This document shows positions 14,201 through 23,460 of a DNA stretch of 64,000 nt, piece by piece. The DNA is from Homalodisca vitripennis (taxonomy: Eukaryota > Arthropoda > Insecta > Hemiptera > Cicadellidae), in the NCBI RefSeq assembly GCF_021130785.1, contig NC_060207.1, positions 7,530,501-7,594,500 of the forward strand, in the 5' to 3' direction. A program made the translations under genes and the position numbers. The notes under the pieces are model-generated. The model was not told the origin of the DNA, made no database searches, and saw nothing but the letters and a program-made list of their open reading frames with translations. Within the stretch, counting starts at the first letter, position 1; every line of letters begins with the position of its first letter.

Positions 14201-16855
14201 CCATATAAGGTTCTTTTGTGTTCTTTTTGCTCTCTTAAGAATAGGCGGGCAGGATGAGTTTAAGGCAGTTTGAATTATTTCATTAAAAATTGCATAGGCA
14301 TCGTTAGTGTTATGCTTCTGTAGTACTGATTGCCAGTTCTGTTCTTTTAGGAGAGATTTGAGGTTATTTAAGTTACGGTTACTGAAAACACGTACTTTTT
14401 CTTTTTGCATTATACTAGGTTGTTTGGTAAGGTTAACAGTGACTGTTTGTGCTGTATGGTCTGAGAGGCCAGACAGTGTGACTTTTAACATCTAGGTCTT
14501 TTTTTCCAAAATTTGTGCAGACCCAGTATATAGATCTTTATGAAGTAGGTGTAATTCTTGTTGGGGGTAGGATCAGTCATTCCTACCTAGGATCAGTCGT
14601 TTCCTAGGACGTTGTAACTTCCTAGGAGGTCGTTTAATTTAGTTGTTTCATTTATGTCAGTCTTAATGTCAACATTAATGTCTCCCATAATAAGCAACTT
14701 GTTATCCTTTCCCAAATTTTTGTCTAACATTTCTGTTAATATATCAATGACATCATTGATATTTGAGCCTGGTGGTCTATAGACTCCTAGTACCAGAAGG
14801 CTTTCTTTGCCATTTTTGAGTTCATAGAGTGAGGTCTCACATGTTAATTCAGATGTTTCATCACTGTTACTAATGAGCTTGACTTGGTCCATTAGTTCTT
14901 GTTTGACATATGCAGTTACTCCGCCTTTTAAGTGGTTTTTTCCTGCAGAAGCCGCCCACAAGTGAGTAGTTGACAAGTTTAGTAAGTTGTAGGTTTGCCT
15001 CTGTTAGTCCATGTTCTGTTAAAATTATGAGGTCTGGTTTATTATCAGATAGGAAATGAACTATTTGTTCAATTTTGTTTGATATCCTATCAATGTTTTG
15101 GTGTGTTATTTTTATAAGGTTCTTGGTATTACCCTTGTGGTTTGTTTTGAGTTGAGGTAGATTTTTGTTTTGTAGACTTTTTTCTTCCGTTCCTTTTTCC
15201 AGTGACTAAGTCCTAAAAAATTTTTACTTTCAACCATGTTTCCACTTGCCTCTAGCAGTGTCTGAGAGGTTGTAAGAGACAGTTTTTCGTCTGGGTTTGG
15301 CTGATTCCCACTGTACTCAAAGTTAAGTTATGGTCAGTATTTGTCATTTTTGCCTCCCCTGTATTGGTGACAGGGGGTGTCAGTTTTTTAGTTTGGGTTT
15401 GGCTGGTTCCCACTGTCATTTCAGGTATTAGTTTTTTAGGCTGGGTTTGGCTGGTTCCCACTGTCATTTGAGGTATTAGTTTTTTAGGCTGGTTTCCACT
15501 GTCATTTCGGGTATTGGTTTTTTAGTCTGGGCTTGGCTGGCTCCCAGTGTGTTCTTACTTATATTAGGTTGTCCCATAGACTTAAGGGCTTGGTTTTTCA
15601 CTACTTGTAGTGATACACTAAAAATATTTTTCTTCTTGTCCTCCCTTCTTTTTGTATTGGACTGGAAAGGAGTGGTATAGTGGCTGTGAGAGGTCTACCC
15701 TGTTCCAGCGACATTGTCTGTTTCAACTCAAATTGGCTAAGCTGGTGTTCTTTAAATTTCTGCATCTCAAGCTCCCGGCAGGGCATACATTTCAATGCAA
15801 AAAGGAAAACAATGGTTGGCTAAACAGATCATTAAAACGATCCAAGAGTTCAACTTGGACCAATCCATAGCACCAGCTGAAAGCAGACGACAGTCTGGGA
15901 GGGAGAGATCTGGCGACCCAGGAGGGAAACAGTCAAACAACCCACAAGGAACCAGCCCATAGAGGACGACACCTGCACTGCCAGGATAGATTTTAATTTT
16001 AGTTTTATTGATAGTATTTTAATTTGTTACCCTATTTCTTTGTTAATGCACTTAAATATTCAGGGAATTAAAAACAAACTGAATGAATTTAACATATTGC
16101 TTGCAGAGTTGGGAGAAAAAAATCTGTAAATATGCTTAAATGAACACTGGCTTTTTAAAGGAAATGTAAATTTATTGAATAATATTGAATATTTAAAATT
16201 TAAAGATTTACACTGTTGGTACTTAATTGTTTTTATCCTGTTTTTTGGATTTCTATTTGATAAATTGTGTGTTTTATTTGATCACCTTTTAATTTTTAAC
16301 ACTACAATAATAATGTTTATTTTCAGATCACACAAATACGTGAACCACTTGGTATTGGTGTTGTATTTATAGTACATGTTTACTACGTTCATCACAATGT
16401 CTATTGTACAATTGTGTATTTAATGACAATAAAGCTTCTTGATTCTTAAGACATAAAGATTTATAAACTACCTTAGAGCAAAACAAACATTGTTTATTGC
16501 AACACTTATTGTATTATAAAATGTTGTATCTAAAACATTTTCTGTTGATTAAGCAGGGTATAAACTGATTAAATCAACACTGTAATTAATGAGTAATTTT
16601 TACAGTGTTATTGTTAACAAATCCTTAAAATAATAAGTGTGTGACGTAATGAATATAAATATTTTGTTTCAGCTTCAAAGATTCTGCAAAGTGCGTACAA
16701 AAACTGGAGGCAAAACCAACTTTAGGTGGCCAAAACCTCTTAACAACAGAAAAGTATATCTTCTAACAGGAGTTCAGATACAAAACTCAGGAAATGTTGC
16801 TGTGATAGTTTGTCTTAGTATGTTAGCTATATTGTTTGATTGTCAACTTCTTTAG
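1633..16855 (+). CDS. Alpha-carbonic anhydrase family protein, secreted/GPI-anchored type, one zinc ligand missing
   Basis: Seven exons (1633-1672, 2799-2861, 5334-5477, 6813-6933, 8622-8727, 10658-10894, 16673-16855) with GT-AG introns join in frame to 297 residues. Alpha-carbonic anhydrases interconvert CO2 and bicarbonate using zinc held by three histidines. Seen here: a Leu-rich signal peptide (about residues 1-13), GRYQSPISI (about 43-51), NNGH (His81, equivalent to the proton-shuttle His64), GFHWGSEHT (110-118), YPLEMHLIHYN (124-134), DGLAIIAVLF, then GSLTTPPCSE (211-220) with the active-site Thr214. The usual HFHWG reads GFHWG, so the first zinc ligand (His94 equivalent) is Gly110. His112 and His129 remain. 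Two cysteines near 40 and 218 could form the usual extracellular disulfide. The last 22 residues are hydrophobic after Ser-Gly-Asn, like a GPI signal. Catalysis is therefore doubtful although the protein looks selected and intact. Intron positions were placed by eye. Confidence 0.9.
1673..4026. other. Introns 1 and 2 (left part), no element recognised
   Basis: AT-rich intron sequence apart from exon 2 (2799-2861). I see no ORF with a recognisable family, no clear terminal repeats and no RNA gene. Confidence 0.5.
2799..2861 (+). CDS. Carbonic anhydrase-like exon 2
   Basis: Acceptor TTATTCAG and donor GTGAGT. Encodes EQEIGQVYCGSWKHSEDPKI and the first Glu-Gly of the next segment. This corresponds to the divergent N-terminal Trp/Tyr-Gly region of the family. 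Phase matches exons 1 and 3. Confidence 0.75.
4027..5272 (+). mobile_element. Decayed mariner-like transposon in intron 2
   Basis: The ends are inverted repeats: left ATAAGGGTCATTCAAT, right the reverse complement of ACAAGGGTCATTTAAT. Between them a broken transposase reads MARTFENCTLEEQRAVIRFL near 4197, then HSRQQVEVGTLSS, TVGTVNKTIHNKLQYKK-like helix-turn-helix text, TIFWDFQG and LLYDNARPHTVQLMNEKLHK near 4950 (the second catalytic Asp). Several stops and frameshifts interrupt it, so the element is dead. Length (about 1.25 kb) fits mariner. Confidence 0.85.
5334..5477 (+). CDS. Carbonic anhydrase-like exon 3 (QSPISI motif)
   Basis: Acceptor TGTTTAG and donor GTAAGT. Encodes WRGACTTGRYQSPISI and ends with CNNGHS, which carries the His64-equivalent residue. 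QSPI is the hallmark of the alpha class. Confidence 0.88.
5478..6812. other. Intron 3, no element recognised
   Basis: AT-rich. I see no coding similarity, terminal repeats or structured RNA. Confidence 0.5.
6813..6933 (+). CDS. Carbonic anhydrase-like exon 4 (altered zinc site)
   Basis: Acceptor GGTGTAG and donor GTTAGT. Encodes VVFKVNQNHEAAIVNGG and then LDEVGFHWGSEHTLKEKR. The codon GGG replaces the expected histidine two residues before the conserved His. The donor lies at the start of a degenerate tandem repeat. Confidence 0.88.
6929..7225. repeat. Degenerate tandem repeat beginning at the exon 4 splice donor
   Basis: Four diverged copies start with the donor-like text AGGTTAGT or AGGTAATT. 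The GT positions are 6934, 7009, 7082 and 7155 (steps of 75, 73 and 73 bases). Each copy continues with TCTnCTGGCTAGA-like and GATTCATnnACC-like text. The first copy contains the true exon 4 donor, so the other three are potential decoy donors. Confidence 0.65.
7240..7468. mobile_element. hAT-like MITE, copy 1
   Basis: The internal text ATTTAACTGTTTTATTTCAA, then a run ending in GTACAAATAG, closely matches the repeat at 44600-44816 in a PRP4 intron. The right end reads CCTCCCCCTTGAGCATCAGA, comparable to the CCCCTCAAAGTTACGACCCT end of the other copy. There is no ORF. The ends are diverged and the boundaries approximate. Confidence 0.55.
8622..8727 (+). CDS. Carbonic anhydrase-like exon 5 (third zinc ligand)
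   Basis: Acceptor CTTTCCAG and donor GTGAGT. Encodes YPLEMHLIHYNSLYDSKE and DGLAIIAVLFC. The EMH histidine is the His119 equivalent. Confidence 0.88.
8893..9632 (-). mobile_element. Internally deleted mariner-like element in intron 5
   Basis: Terminal repeats: left ACAAGGTGTGGCTAGAAA, right the reverse complement of ATGAGGTGTGGCTAAAAA, with TA at both edges. Around 9130-9290 the - strand retains transposase-like text including a catalytic-Asp region resembling LLQDNAPVHKAV. At 740 bp it is far shorter than a full mariner and cannot encode a complete transposase. Confidence 0.7.
9633..10657. other. Remainder of intron 5, no element recognised
   Basis: AT-rich intron. A pyrimidine tract and AG near 10465 precede a short open stretch (PTMNFYSSVNGIPLISS), but it does not resemble the family and exons 5 and 6 already join in frame without it. 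Confidence 0.5.
10658..10894 (+). CDS. Carbonic anhydrase-like exon 6 (LTTPPC motif)
   Basis: Acceptor TTCCCAG and donor GTAAAA. This 79-codon phase-0 exon encodes ASLEDNVYFNPIISALENE through RFFRYHGSLTTPPCSEIVTW and ends Lys-Asn-Gln. It includes the substrate-pocket Leu-Thr-Thr and the second conserved cysteine. Confidence 0.92.
11041..11305. repeat. Palindromic AT-microsatellite block
   Basis: Long (AT)n runs are separated by the unit AAAGATTATTTCGAATATAA followed by TCTCATAT, present twice in direct orientation (about 11150-11180 and 11200-11225). The inverted form ATATGAGATTATATTTGAAA, then TAATCTTTATT, closes the block at about 11272-11303. The arrangement could fold as a large hairpin. 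Confidence 0.8.
11617..12232 (+). pseudogene. CR1-like LINE ORF1 fragment (SGNH-hydrolase/esterase region)
   Basis: The + strand encodes LMSVNRFQALGIKHEEN, KINKILLCADSQVLGM, then after a frameshift ILLIMCGTNNVAQNESKEAI and NVVLVDLPNRYDLVNWSCVN. These match, in order, the ORF1 esterase of the LINE at 49787-50854 (LLICSDSHGRGLS, IICGSNDISKNEADTAI, LVDLPNRYDLPLWSCVNES). The catalytic Ser and Gly-x-Asn blocks are recognisable. Stops after 12085 and the abutting - strand LINE make it non-functional. Confidence 0.8.
12284..13692 (-). pseudogene. LINE reverse transcriptase and C-terminal domain (broken)
   Basis: The 349-codon frame has the RT blocks SYRPISVTSTFSKIIEKTIL, NQHGFLKKKSTVTAI, LDFSKAFDCIDHDLLNKL, MNRGVPQGSVLG and the catalytic MYADDT, then KYLGITLDMNLKWDAHIDIL. 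It runs out of frame near 12679. The downstream frame continues with KKAMRSLAGIGYRDSCRHVF and ends KEFLEWRN, the typical CR1/Jockey-type C terminus. The Gly-Gln block has FF in place of the usual Pro-Leu-Leu-Phe, so the copy is mutated. Confidence 0.88.
14042..15175 (-). pseudogene. LINE endonuclease (APE-type) domain, broken
   Basis: Near 15175-14985 the - strand reads ITHQNIDRISNKIEQIVHFL then DLIILTEHGLTEANL, the start of an APE endonuclease (Asn and the Thr-Glu metal site). At 14976-14593 it reads LLVLGVYRPPGSNINDVIDI and LLIMGDINVDI. The next frame (14491-14042) begins VTLSGLSDHTAQTVTVNL, giving the catalytic Ser-Asp-His. Frame changes separate these pieces. Confidence 0.85.
15270..15550 (-). 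repeat. Tandem repeat in LINE ORF1 (about 60-70 bp unit)
   Basis: The - strand encodes repeated peptide units around PEMTVGTSQTQxKKL. The DNA repeats CTGGTTCCCACTGTCATTTC with TTAGTTTTTTAGGCTGG-like spacers at least four times. Confidence 0.75.
15765..16447 (+). mobile_element. CR1-like LINE 3' fragment, internally deleted
   Basis: The + strand resumes esterase C-terminal text (GIHFNAK, then GKQWLAKQIIKTIQEFNLDQ), a stop, then an endonuclease start (IKNKLNEFNILLAELGEKN, ICLNEHWLF). It then passes directly to a 3' UTR with AATAAA at 16428-16433 and the TTCTTGATTCTT tail. Most of ORF2 is missing. It may be the other half of the fragment at 11617-12232, but the two appear to overlap by a few codons, so two copies are also possible. 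Confidence 0.7.
16673..16855 (+). CDS. Carbonic anhydrase-like exon 7 (C terminus, GPI-like tail)
   Basis: Acceptor TTGTTTCAG. Encodes LQRFCKVRTKTGGKTNFRWP, then PLNNRKV (the family's C-terminal Arg-Pro-x-Gln-Pro-Leu-Asn-x-Arg region), and a hydrophobic end with Ser-Gly-Asn followed by Val/Ile/Leu/Ala residues up to the TAG stop. The hydrophobic end suggests a GPI signal. Confidence 0.85.
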   Translation, partial: LQRFCKVRTKTGGKTNFRWPKPLNNRKVYLLTGVQIQNSGNVAVIVCLSMLAILFDCQLL

Positions 16856-16870
16856 GTTCACGATACTGTA

Positions 16871-16876
16871 AATAAA
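16871..16876 (+). promoter_or_regulatory. Candidate poly(A) signal of the carbonic anhydrase-like gene
   Basis: AATAAA lies 16 bases after the stop codon. This would give a very short 3' UTR. No competing copy was preferred. Confidence 0.5.
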
Positions 16877-16920
16877 AATCCTTTTTAAAAATATTGTGTT
16901 TTACTTTGACCATGAATGAG

Positions 16921-16924
<4 letters not shown>

Positions 16925-16970
<46 letters not shown>
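16925..16970. repeat. (AT)n microsatellite
   Basis: Uninterrupted AT dinucleotide run just downstream of the carbonic anhydrase-like gene. Confidence 0.95.
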
Positions 16971-16972
<2 letters not shown>

Positions 16973-19900
16973 ATTTGATTTAATTTAATATATTTATATA
17001 CAAATAGTACTATTCATTTATATTATTGCAATACATTATGCACAAATATTATTATAAGAAATGGAAGGATTCTTACAATTTAATTTGAAATATTACAATT
17101 TTTATTCTACATGGAGAATTATTTGTTTCGGACATATCAAAAATTACAGCATACCAAACCATGAACTGTCACATTTAAGTGTGTTTTCTATCTTTTGCAA
17201 ATAAAATTAATTCTAGAAAACATTAACTAGAAGTTGTACTTTTACTGTAGAATGTGGAAGTAAACAATACATTTTGATGGTTAATAATACAAATTTTATA
17301 CTAACATTGAATAACCTTAAAAATAAATTTCAATGCATCTTAGGAAATGTAAGGAGTAAGAAATACAACATGAAAATTATTAAAATAGTTTAATTAAAAA
17401 AATAAAGAAATACAGCCCGGGTCATTGCAGCACTCAATCTTGAAGATGATCGATCAGACACATGAAAATGAACTGATGAATCGTACTGAAAGCTTTCAAT
17501 GATTATCTATCCATAATCTGTTTAAATTAATTTGAAAGAACCTATATTTGTTTAAGATACTTTAAACAGCTAATAAAGGAAATGTCTGGGATGTCCACTT
17601 TCTAAAAAACTCTTTCAGTGCCGTAGCATCTATGTAGTAGATGATATGAAGTATGCATAAATTGTCGGCATCTACATAGTAGGTGATCTGTATTTTATTA
17701 TTATTTCATATAATTGTGTTTTTTTTAACTAATAATTTTGTTTACAGCATTCTCCAAGAACCAAACTATACATTTTTTAATACCCTCTCCTAATAGTGCT
17801 ATTATTTCTAAATATTTGATAGGTCTGCACAATAATGTATTATATATGATTTTTATTTAATTTTACATGCTCTTTCACATGATGTAACTGTAAAATGTAC
17901 GAAAATACTGTATATACAAAAAGTCACTTCAAACTGAAATTTAAAAAATGGTTTTTCACTTTTTTATATGAATAACAATAGAAGAAAACAATATAATATA
18001 CAATAATACACCTTTTAACACTTTTTGATATATTTTATTGTGTACAATTTACATTTTGAATTCAATTAATTCATCTTCAGGTACTTGTCATTCATACAAT
18101 GTAGGAATCCTTACATGGGTTCCACAATATAAGAAGTGCTTGAAGCTGTTACTGGTATTTATCATTTTATTTATTACATCGTATTTGTGTTATCTGTCCA
18201 TGTGTGTGATAATTTTTGACAAGAAAGTTCCAGAGATTTAATACTTGATACGTAAGTTTCTTTTGGTGCAAGAAAAAAAACCCCACAGATTATTGAGTGA
18301 ATAGATCAAAGAGCAGTCATTTGTCTGACTCTCAGTGCAATAATAACTGATGGGAAGGTACATGGATACTTAAAACTTATGTACTTATACTTATTGTACA
18401 TACATACTTTCAGATAAAAAAAGTAAGACATCTAGGTTAGAAAATTAACCACAAATTAACTAATAGAGCTAAAATAGAGGCAGTTGCAATAAAATTCTGT
18501 TTGTTTATTACTGCATTTTAACATATAAAGCAAATAATTTACAAACAATAATTTCCTGTTTTTATATCGATACCACTGAAAATGGGTACCAGATTTTGGT
18601 GGTTTTCAACCAAACTGCAACTTTTAAAATTCATAACGTAAACTTGTCATTTGATTAAGACCAAATTTTATACAAGATAGGCATAAGTAAACGGTTTTAG
18701 AATATGTAATTTTAGAATCTTTTAAATGTATGAAAAAAGTTGTCATTAAATTACCATCTCAACTATTGTTGACAGGGCGGTTCCAAAAATTGGGTATTGA
18801 TCACGTTGTGGAGCTCTAAAAGTCACTACGTTGGATGTGTAATTTTGTACACCACTATTTAATTAATTTACTGCAACTTGCGCCTACTCATTTGAATGCA
18901 CAAGCCATCAGACAGCCAAGGCAACACCGGCATGGGAAAAAATATGGACAAAATTGCAACAAATGTATAGGCACTGTGATGGTTTCATAATCAGTAAACC
19001 ATAATGACGGATGCACTGGGCACCTCATTACTAAAAGTAGGAGGTCAAAAGGAAGAACTAAAATTAAATTTTTATTTCAAGAAAAAATGTGTTAGATTTT
19101 CTTCAGAAAAATTTGAACAGATCTTGTGAATTTAGTGCAGGCATACAGACACATAGACCGTGGACTTGGTCTGCCGTACGGATCCCAGGCAGATTAATGA
19201 CAGAACAGCTGATTCGGATGACTGTACACTGTTGAAACATTATTTCTCACATGTACCTTTCTTCTGTGTTTCTTGGGTCCTACCCACCTCCCTCTCTCTT
19301 CCTAAATCCCCCTTTAGTAATTTCATGTTGTGATCAGTTTAGTTGCTAAAGATATGTTCAAGTGAACAGAGGTCTTGTCTCCAGAACCGTAAGTCTGTTT
19401 TATCACCTTTAATTTCCTATTTCAGTGAAAATTTATATTTTTTCTGTCTTTTATAGTATTTTTAAATTTTCGTTTTTCAAATTAGTAAGCTCTGATTAAA
19501 TTATCCAGTTCTAAATAAATTTCCTTTTTCTTATCAGATTTGGAGCCTTCATTGGGGAGAATTATGAAAGAACTTTGAGTAAATCTTAACATTTCTGAAT
19601 TATAACGTATAAACAGACTTAATATAATATACAGACTGCAACAGACGCCTTATGGCACAAATTCAGATAGAGAATACACGAGTTCACTCAGTATAGAGAC
19701 ACAGTGAAGTGTTTGACCTATTACATCAAGAAGCAATTAAAAGACTAAACTTACCAATCTTTCTCTCTTACCATATTACCTCACCACTCAGCCCTCTCGC
19801 GGTATTCACTTTCTATAGCAAACTTGCAACTGACACAGCTGGAAAAGGAAGCAGAAAATGTGGTATCCATCAAAAGTAAAAGAAATATAAAATTAACAGT

Positions 19901-20675
19901 GTTTATTTTCTATGTTAAAATACTAACTAAAACAAGCCTTACTGTAAAATATAACTGTACAGTACAACATCGTTTACCGGGATTAAATGAAACCAGAATG
20001 ATGAATGAAAATAAAAATAAATCTGGAATAGAATAAAATTTCAAAAGATCACATGCAGTAAGGAATTTTTGTAAAAAATATAACAGCAAAAGAGAGCCAT
20101 TTATTAGTTTTTCAACAGAGATTAATTATACAAAAAAAGAAATAAAATAACAAACAAAAAGGAAATATTGTTTACTGCTTTGTACAAATAACGCAGTCGG
20201 TCTCTTTTATTTAACTTTAGTACACTGCTTCCAGGAATACGATCACAAAAACACTTTAAGGCCATTATCTCCACTGACAAATTGACGGAATGTTCCTAAA
20301 ATTAAATCATAAGCAAGTCTAGCTATGCCGCAGCATTAGACTGAGTCATCACATCTTCTGGTTCTTCATTATCAGAATTTTTTTCACTGTTCTCTGTTAC
20401 CATTGAAAAACAACTGCTGATACAGTATCAAAGTTGGTAATTATACTAACTTAAAACAATGTGACTTTACTAAAAGTTGTAGGTGGCGCTGTCCGGTGCT
20501 TGGTGGTCTGGTGCACGAGCCAGTGGTTATGTCCATAAGTGGATGTATTAAGATGTAATATACTGTGATCATGTCTATATTAATAGAAGGCTTAACACAG
20601 AATCGTTCTGTCTGATATATGCGTGTTGTTACACATTATTTTTAACACTGAGTACATGTTAACAAAAAACCAAAT
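16971..20675. other. Intergenic AT-rich DNA, no gene recognised
   Basis: No reading frame here resembles a known protein. A pair of imperfect direct repeats (GCATCTATGTAGTAGATGAT and GCATCTACATAGTAGGTGAT) lies at about 17626-17692. A segment at 19636-19710 shares CACTCAGTATAGAG and CAGACnCCTTA with 30469-30502, suggesting a short dispersed repeat. Confidence 0.5.
20170..20410 (-). other. Short - strand coding-like stretch of unknown origin
   Basis: The - strand gives VTENSEKNSDNEEPEDVMTQ near 20400, then a stop, and further on CDRIPGSSVLKLNKRDRLRY near 20240. Acidic text followed by a basic segment could be the tail of a decayed transposase, but I do not recognise it and the frames are broken. 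Confidence 0.25.
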
Positions 20676-20677
20676 TA

Positions 20678-21924
20678 CGAGGTGATATTAGAAAGTTCCC
20701 GGACTAGGTCTGCTAATTTTTGTTTTCTCACCTGGGCTATTATCCCCTTTGAAATAAACTCAATATGATTTTATACATAAACCTAGTGTTTTTTCCACGA
20801 CTGAAAAGTGTCAAAAACAGCTTTTCCAGAAAGCTTTAGAAAACTTCCTGTGTTTTTTTCATATGTCTTTATTTTTTTTACATTAGTAACGGTGACCTTT
20901 CATATGCATTTCCATTTTTGGGAAAAGAAAAGTCACAAGGAAAAAATCTGGCGAATAGGCAGGATGTGGAAAGGTAGGCATGTTGTTTGTGGCCAAAAAC
21001 TGTGTGGTTTTAATAGCTGGAGCGTTGTATGATGCAACAAACAGTTTTTGTCTTTCTACAAATCAGGCCTTTTTCAACACACAATTTCCCTCAAACGCCT
21101 CAAAATGTAACAATAAAAATCAGAGTTCACTGTAACACCAGGTGGCACGAACGCACAATGGACAATGCCTTTAAAGTAAAAAAACCACAAGCATTGTTTT
21201 TGTTGCCCTTATCACTTGTCTTGCTTTTTTCAGTCTTGGTGATTGTGGACTTACCACACTGGTGATTGCTGTTTTATCTCTGGATCATAACCATAAAACC
21301 AACTTTCATCACCAGTTATGATCCTGGATATGAATGAGGGGTCACTTTCAGATGTCTCTTTGAATTCACTGCATACATCAACATGTCGCTGCTTCTGATT
21401 GACAGTCACAAGCCGAAACACAAATTTTGCTACTCGATGCATGCCTAGATTTTCGGTCAAAGTTTCTTGACAGCTTCCATATCTAATACCAATATTACTA
21501 CATAAGTCATTTACTGTCTGATGACGGTCTTCATGAATGAGGTGCCAAATTTTTCTAACAATTTCATCTGTTTTGTTCGTGGAAGGCCGTCCTGAACAAT
21601 GGTAATCTTCAATTGAAGTTCTACCAGCCTTCAAAATAGCATACTATCCAAAAACCTGTGTTTTTCTCAGTGAATGTTCTTCTAAAGCTTCTTGAAGCAT
21701 TGCAAAAGTTGGCGATTTCTTAAGTTTAAAGCAAAACTTGATGCAAGCCCATTGCTCGAAATTACCAGCCATCACAAAAATCGCTACATAATGATAACAT
21801 ACAACAACAAAGCACAACTTGTAGACATAACCTCAACTAACCACAACAACAATGAATCAGCACAATGAATCAGCGGCTACTGCGGCAGAGGCTACTGGCT
21901 TGTACAGTCAGAGATACCACCAGG
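20678..21924 (-). mobile_element. Decayed mariner transposon
   Basis: The left end after TA is CGAGGTGATATTAGAAAGTT. The right end (GATACCACCAG) is only a weak inverted match. The - strand transposase starts near 21770 (MAGNFEQWACIKFCFKLKKS). It continues at 21634-21251 with RTSIEDYHCSGRPSTNKTDE, the helix-turn-helix VNDLCSNIGIRYGSCQETL, and IITGDESWFYGYDPEIKQQS, which holds the first catalytic Asp. Stops then follow, with GIVHCAFVPPGVTVN and CLLHHTT-like text recognisable downstream. The second catalytic Asp is lost. Confidence 0.85.
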
Positions 21925-22087
21925 TACACAGAAAATTCAACTAAAATTGTTAATTCTTCCAAAAATTGGACTCTACACTCTGCAAAACTGATCTGGATAA
22001 ATGAGGTCAGAATAAACAAGGTTGTAACTGTGCTTAAATGCTTAAAGTATAGTATGAATTATAACCACACAACCTTTGTTCATGCTT

Positions 22088-22735
22088 TTAACTCTTCCCA
22101 CGCGGAATTTATCTTTCAATTTTGACTCATAACGCGTAATTAACTTTAAAAATTATTTTTACATTTTACCAACTCTAATTTATTTTTTAGTTAGTGGTGG
22201 CTATTAGGAATAAAAAATAATACAGTATCACAAAATAATCAGACCCCTATATTTTTTAACAAATTTTCAAATTTTACAAAAAATCGTCAGGATTCGCCAT
22301 TGCATAGAACAATATAGGCCTATAACGACACAACAAATAAAGTAATAACAAAATAAAAAGATAATATAATGCTAAATACAACAGGAACAAGAACAGTAAA
22401 TAAGGAAATATGGCCAAACAGCGTTAAACACTAAAATGTGCTGTGCCGGGATATATCCGTTTACCGCGTAATGGTTCGCCGCAGACTGAGGCTAAATCAC
22501 GCCACGAGGGACAAAGCCACGCCCTCCCACCACTGCGACGCGCCAATGAGGTTCAAACTGTAGCATCTGCTTTTCGGAACAAGTATTCAACACTCCCTTG
22601 AACTCTAGCGGATTCCACGGCAACTACAGTTTATTAAATAACACAAAGTAGACTTTGAAGGATATATCCGTTTACCGCGTTTCGGTCAAAATTAGGCCTA
22701 ACGGATATATCCGTTTGCCACGTGGGAAGGGTTAA
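22088..22735. mobile_element. TTAA-flanked MITE (piggyBac-like)
   Basis: TTAA at 22088-22091 and 22732-22735 flank inverted ends CTCTTCCCACG and CCCTTCCCACG. The motif GGATATATCCGTTT followed by nCCnCG occurs three times inside (about 22449, 22660 and 22700). No ORF is present, so this is a non-autonomous element of 648 bp. The TTAA duplication fits piggyBac-type insertion. Confidence 0.75.
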
Positions 22736-23229
22736 ATTACCATACATTTACAAAGCTATATAAGAGTCACATATATGCTATGAGTCTATTGCAGCAGAAA
22801 TTGTATTTATGAAAGTGAAATTGATTTGAGTGATAAAACAGTAAGTTATCACTTATTTAAAAAAATGCCATAAAATACGAGGGGCAGCTGACTTGTACAG
22901 CATCAGAGGTCATTTACTCCTTTCAACATCAAGATAGATTATCAGACTTGGACTCGTTCAAAAGATACAAATGTCTGTTAGAAGTGTGCCATGTATAATT
23001 TTGATTGGTCATTTTAGTCTGACGCCCTAGTTTAATTTTAATGTTGTTGTTTAGCTGTATAAAAGACCAACCAACTTTCCATGAAATAAAATCAGAGTAA
23101 ACATTAAATATGCAGTTTTGCCTATTGCAGCATTGGAGTAGAAACTTTTGTATTGGGTCTGGAAATATTTTCATAAAATGTGCCTCTGTGAGGAAGTCAT
23201 TCATACCCATTTTAATGTACCTCGCAGAG
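22736..23229. other. Intergenic stretch with an unrecognised - strand ORF
   Basis: A 93-codon - strand frame at 22929-23210 (FLLQCCNRQNCIFNVYSDFI) has no recognised family. No other structure seen. Confidence 0.35.
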
Positions 23230-23460
23230 GGTTAATTTTAATTCGGTGGTATAATGTAGCAGGTACAAAGGTTATCGCACAATAACAGAGGTAAAGCAAT
23301 GTTGAGCGTGGCTGCTCCTTGAATGGGTGACCGCTGAGTGATCCTGTCCTTGCCAACAGCCTGCATGCCCGGCCGTTGATGGTGGTTTCGGAAGTCATTA
23401 AGCCGTTGGTCCCCAAGTTGTGTTATAGAGGGCTTGTCAGCCCTAACTTTGGTTGCTAAA
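23230..23460 (+). repeat. 5S rRNA-like SINE
   Basis: The segment GGTAAAGCAATGTTGAGCGT, then GGCTGCTCCTTGAATGGGTG and ACCGC, aligns collinearly with the 5S rRNA internal promoter region (AAGTTAAGCAACATCGGGCG through CTTGGATGGGTGACCGC). It is followed by an unrelated body (AAGCCGTTGGTCCCC, CAGCCCTAACTTTGG). A diverged 5S-like head with a non-rRNA tail is the structure of SINE3-type elements. It is too diverged to be a functional 5S gene. Confidence 0.65.

Larger units (their letters stand above)
12233..15790 (-). mobile_element. Decayed non-LTR retrotransposon (LINE), - strand
   Basis: Read on the - strand it shows an ORF1 fragment (15601-15795), a repeat-rich segment (15252-15550), an endonuclease domain (about 15175-14593), a linker (14491-14042), a reverse transcriptase (13692-12643) and a C-terminal domain (12679-12284). 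The 3' tail at 12254-12233 is made of TATAGTC-like repeats. Stops and frameshifts interrupt it. It sits between two + strand fragments of another LINE family, which implies nesting. The right boundary is approximate. Confidence 0.85.

Noticed and set aside
18038..18241. 67-codon ORF with a hydrophobic stretch (LLLVFIILFITSYLCYL)
   Set aside because: No family resemblance, no splice context that fits the neighbouring gene, and AT-rich sequence yields hydrophobic frames by chance.
23255..23345. 5S rRNA gene
   Set aside because: Only the central promoter region resembles 5S; the 3' half and stems are lost and a non-rRNA tail follows.
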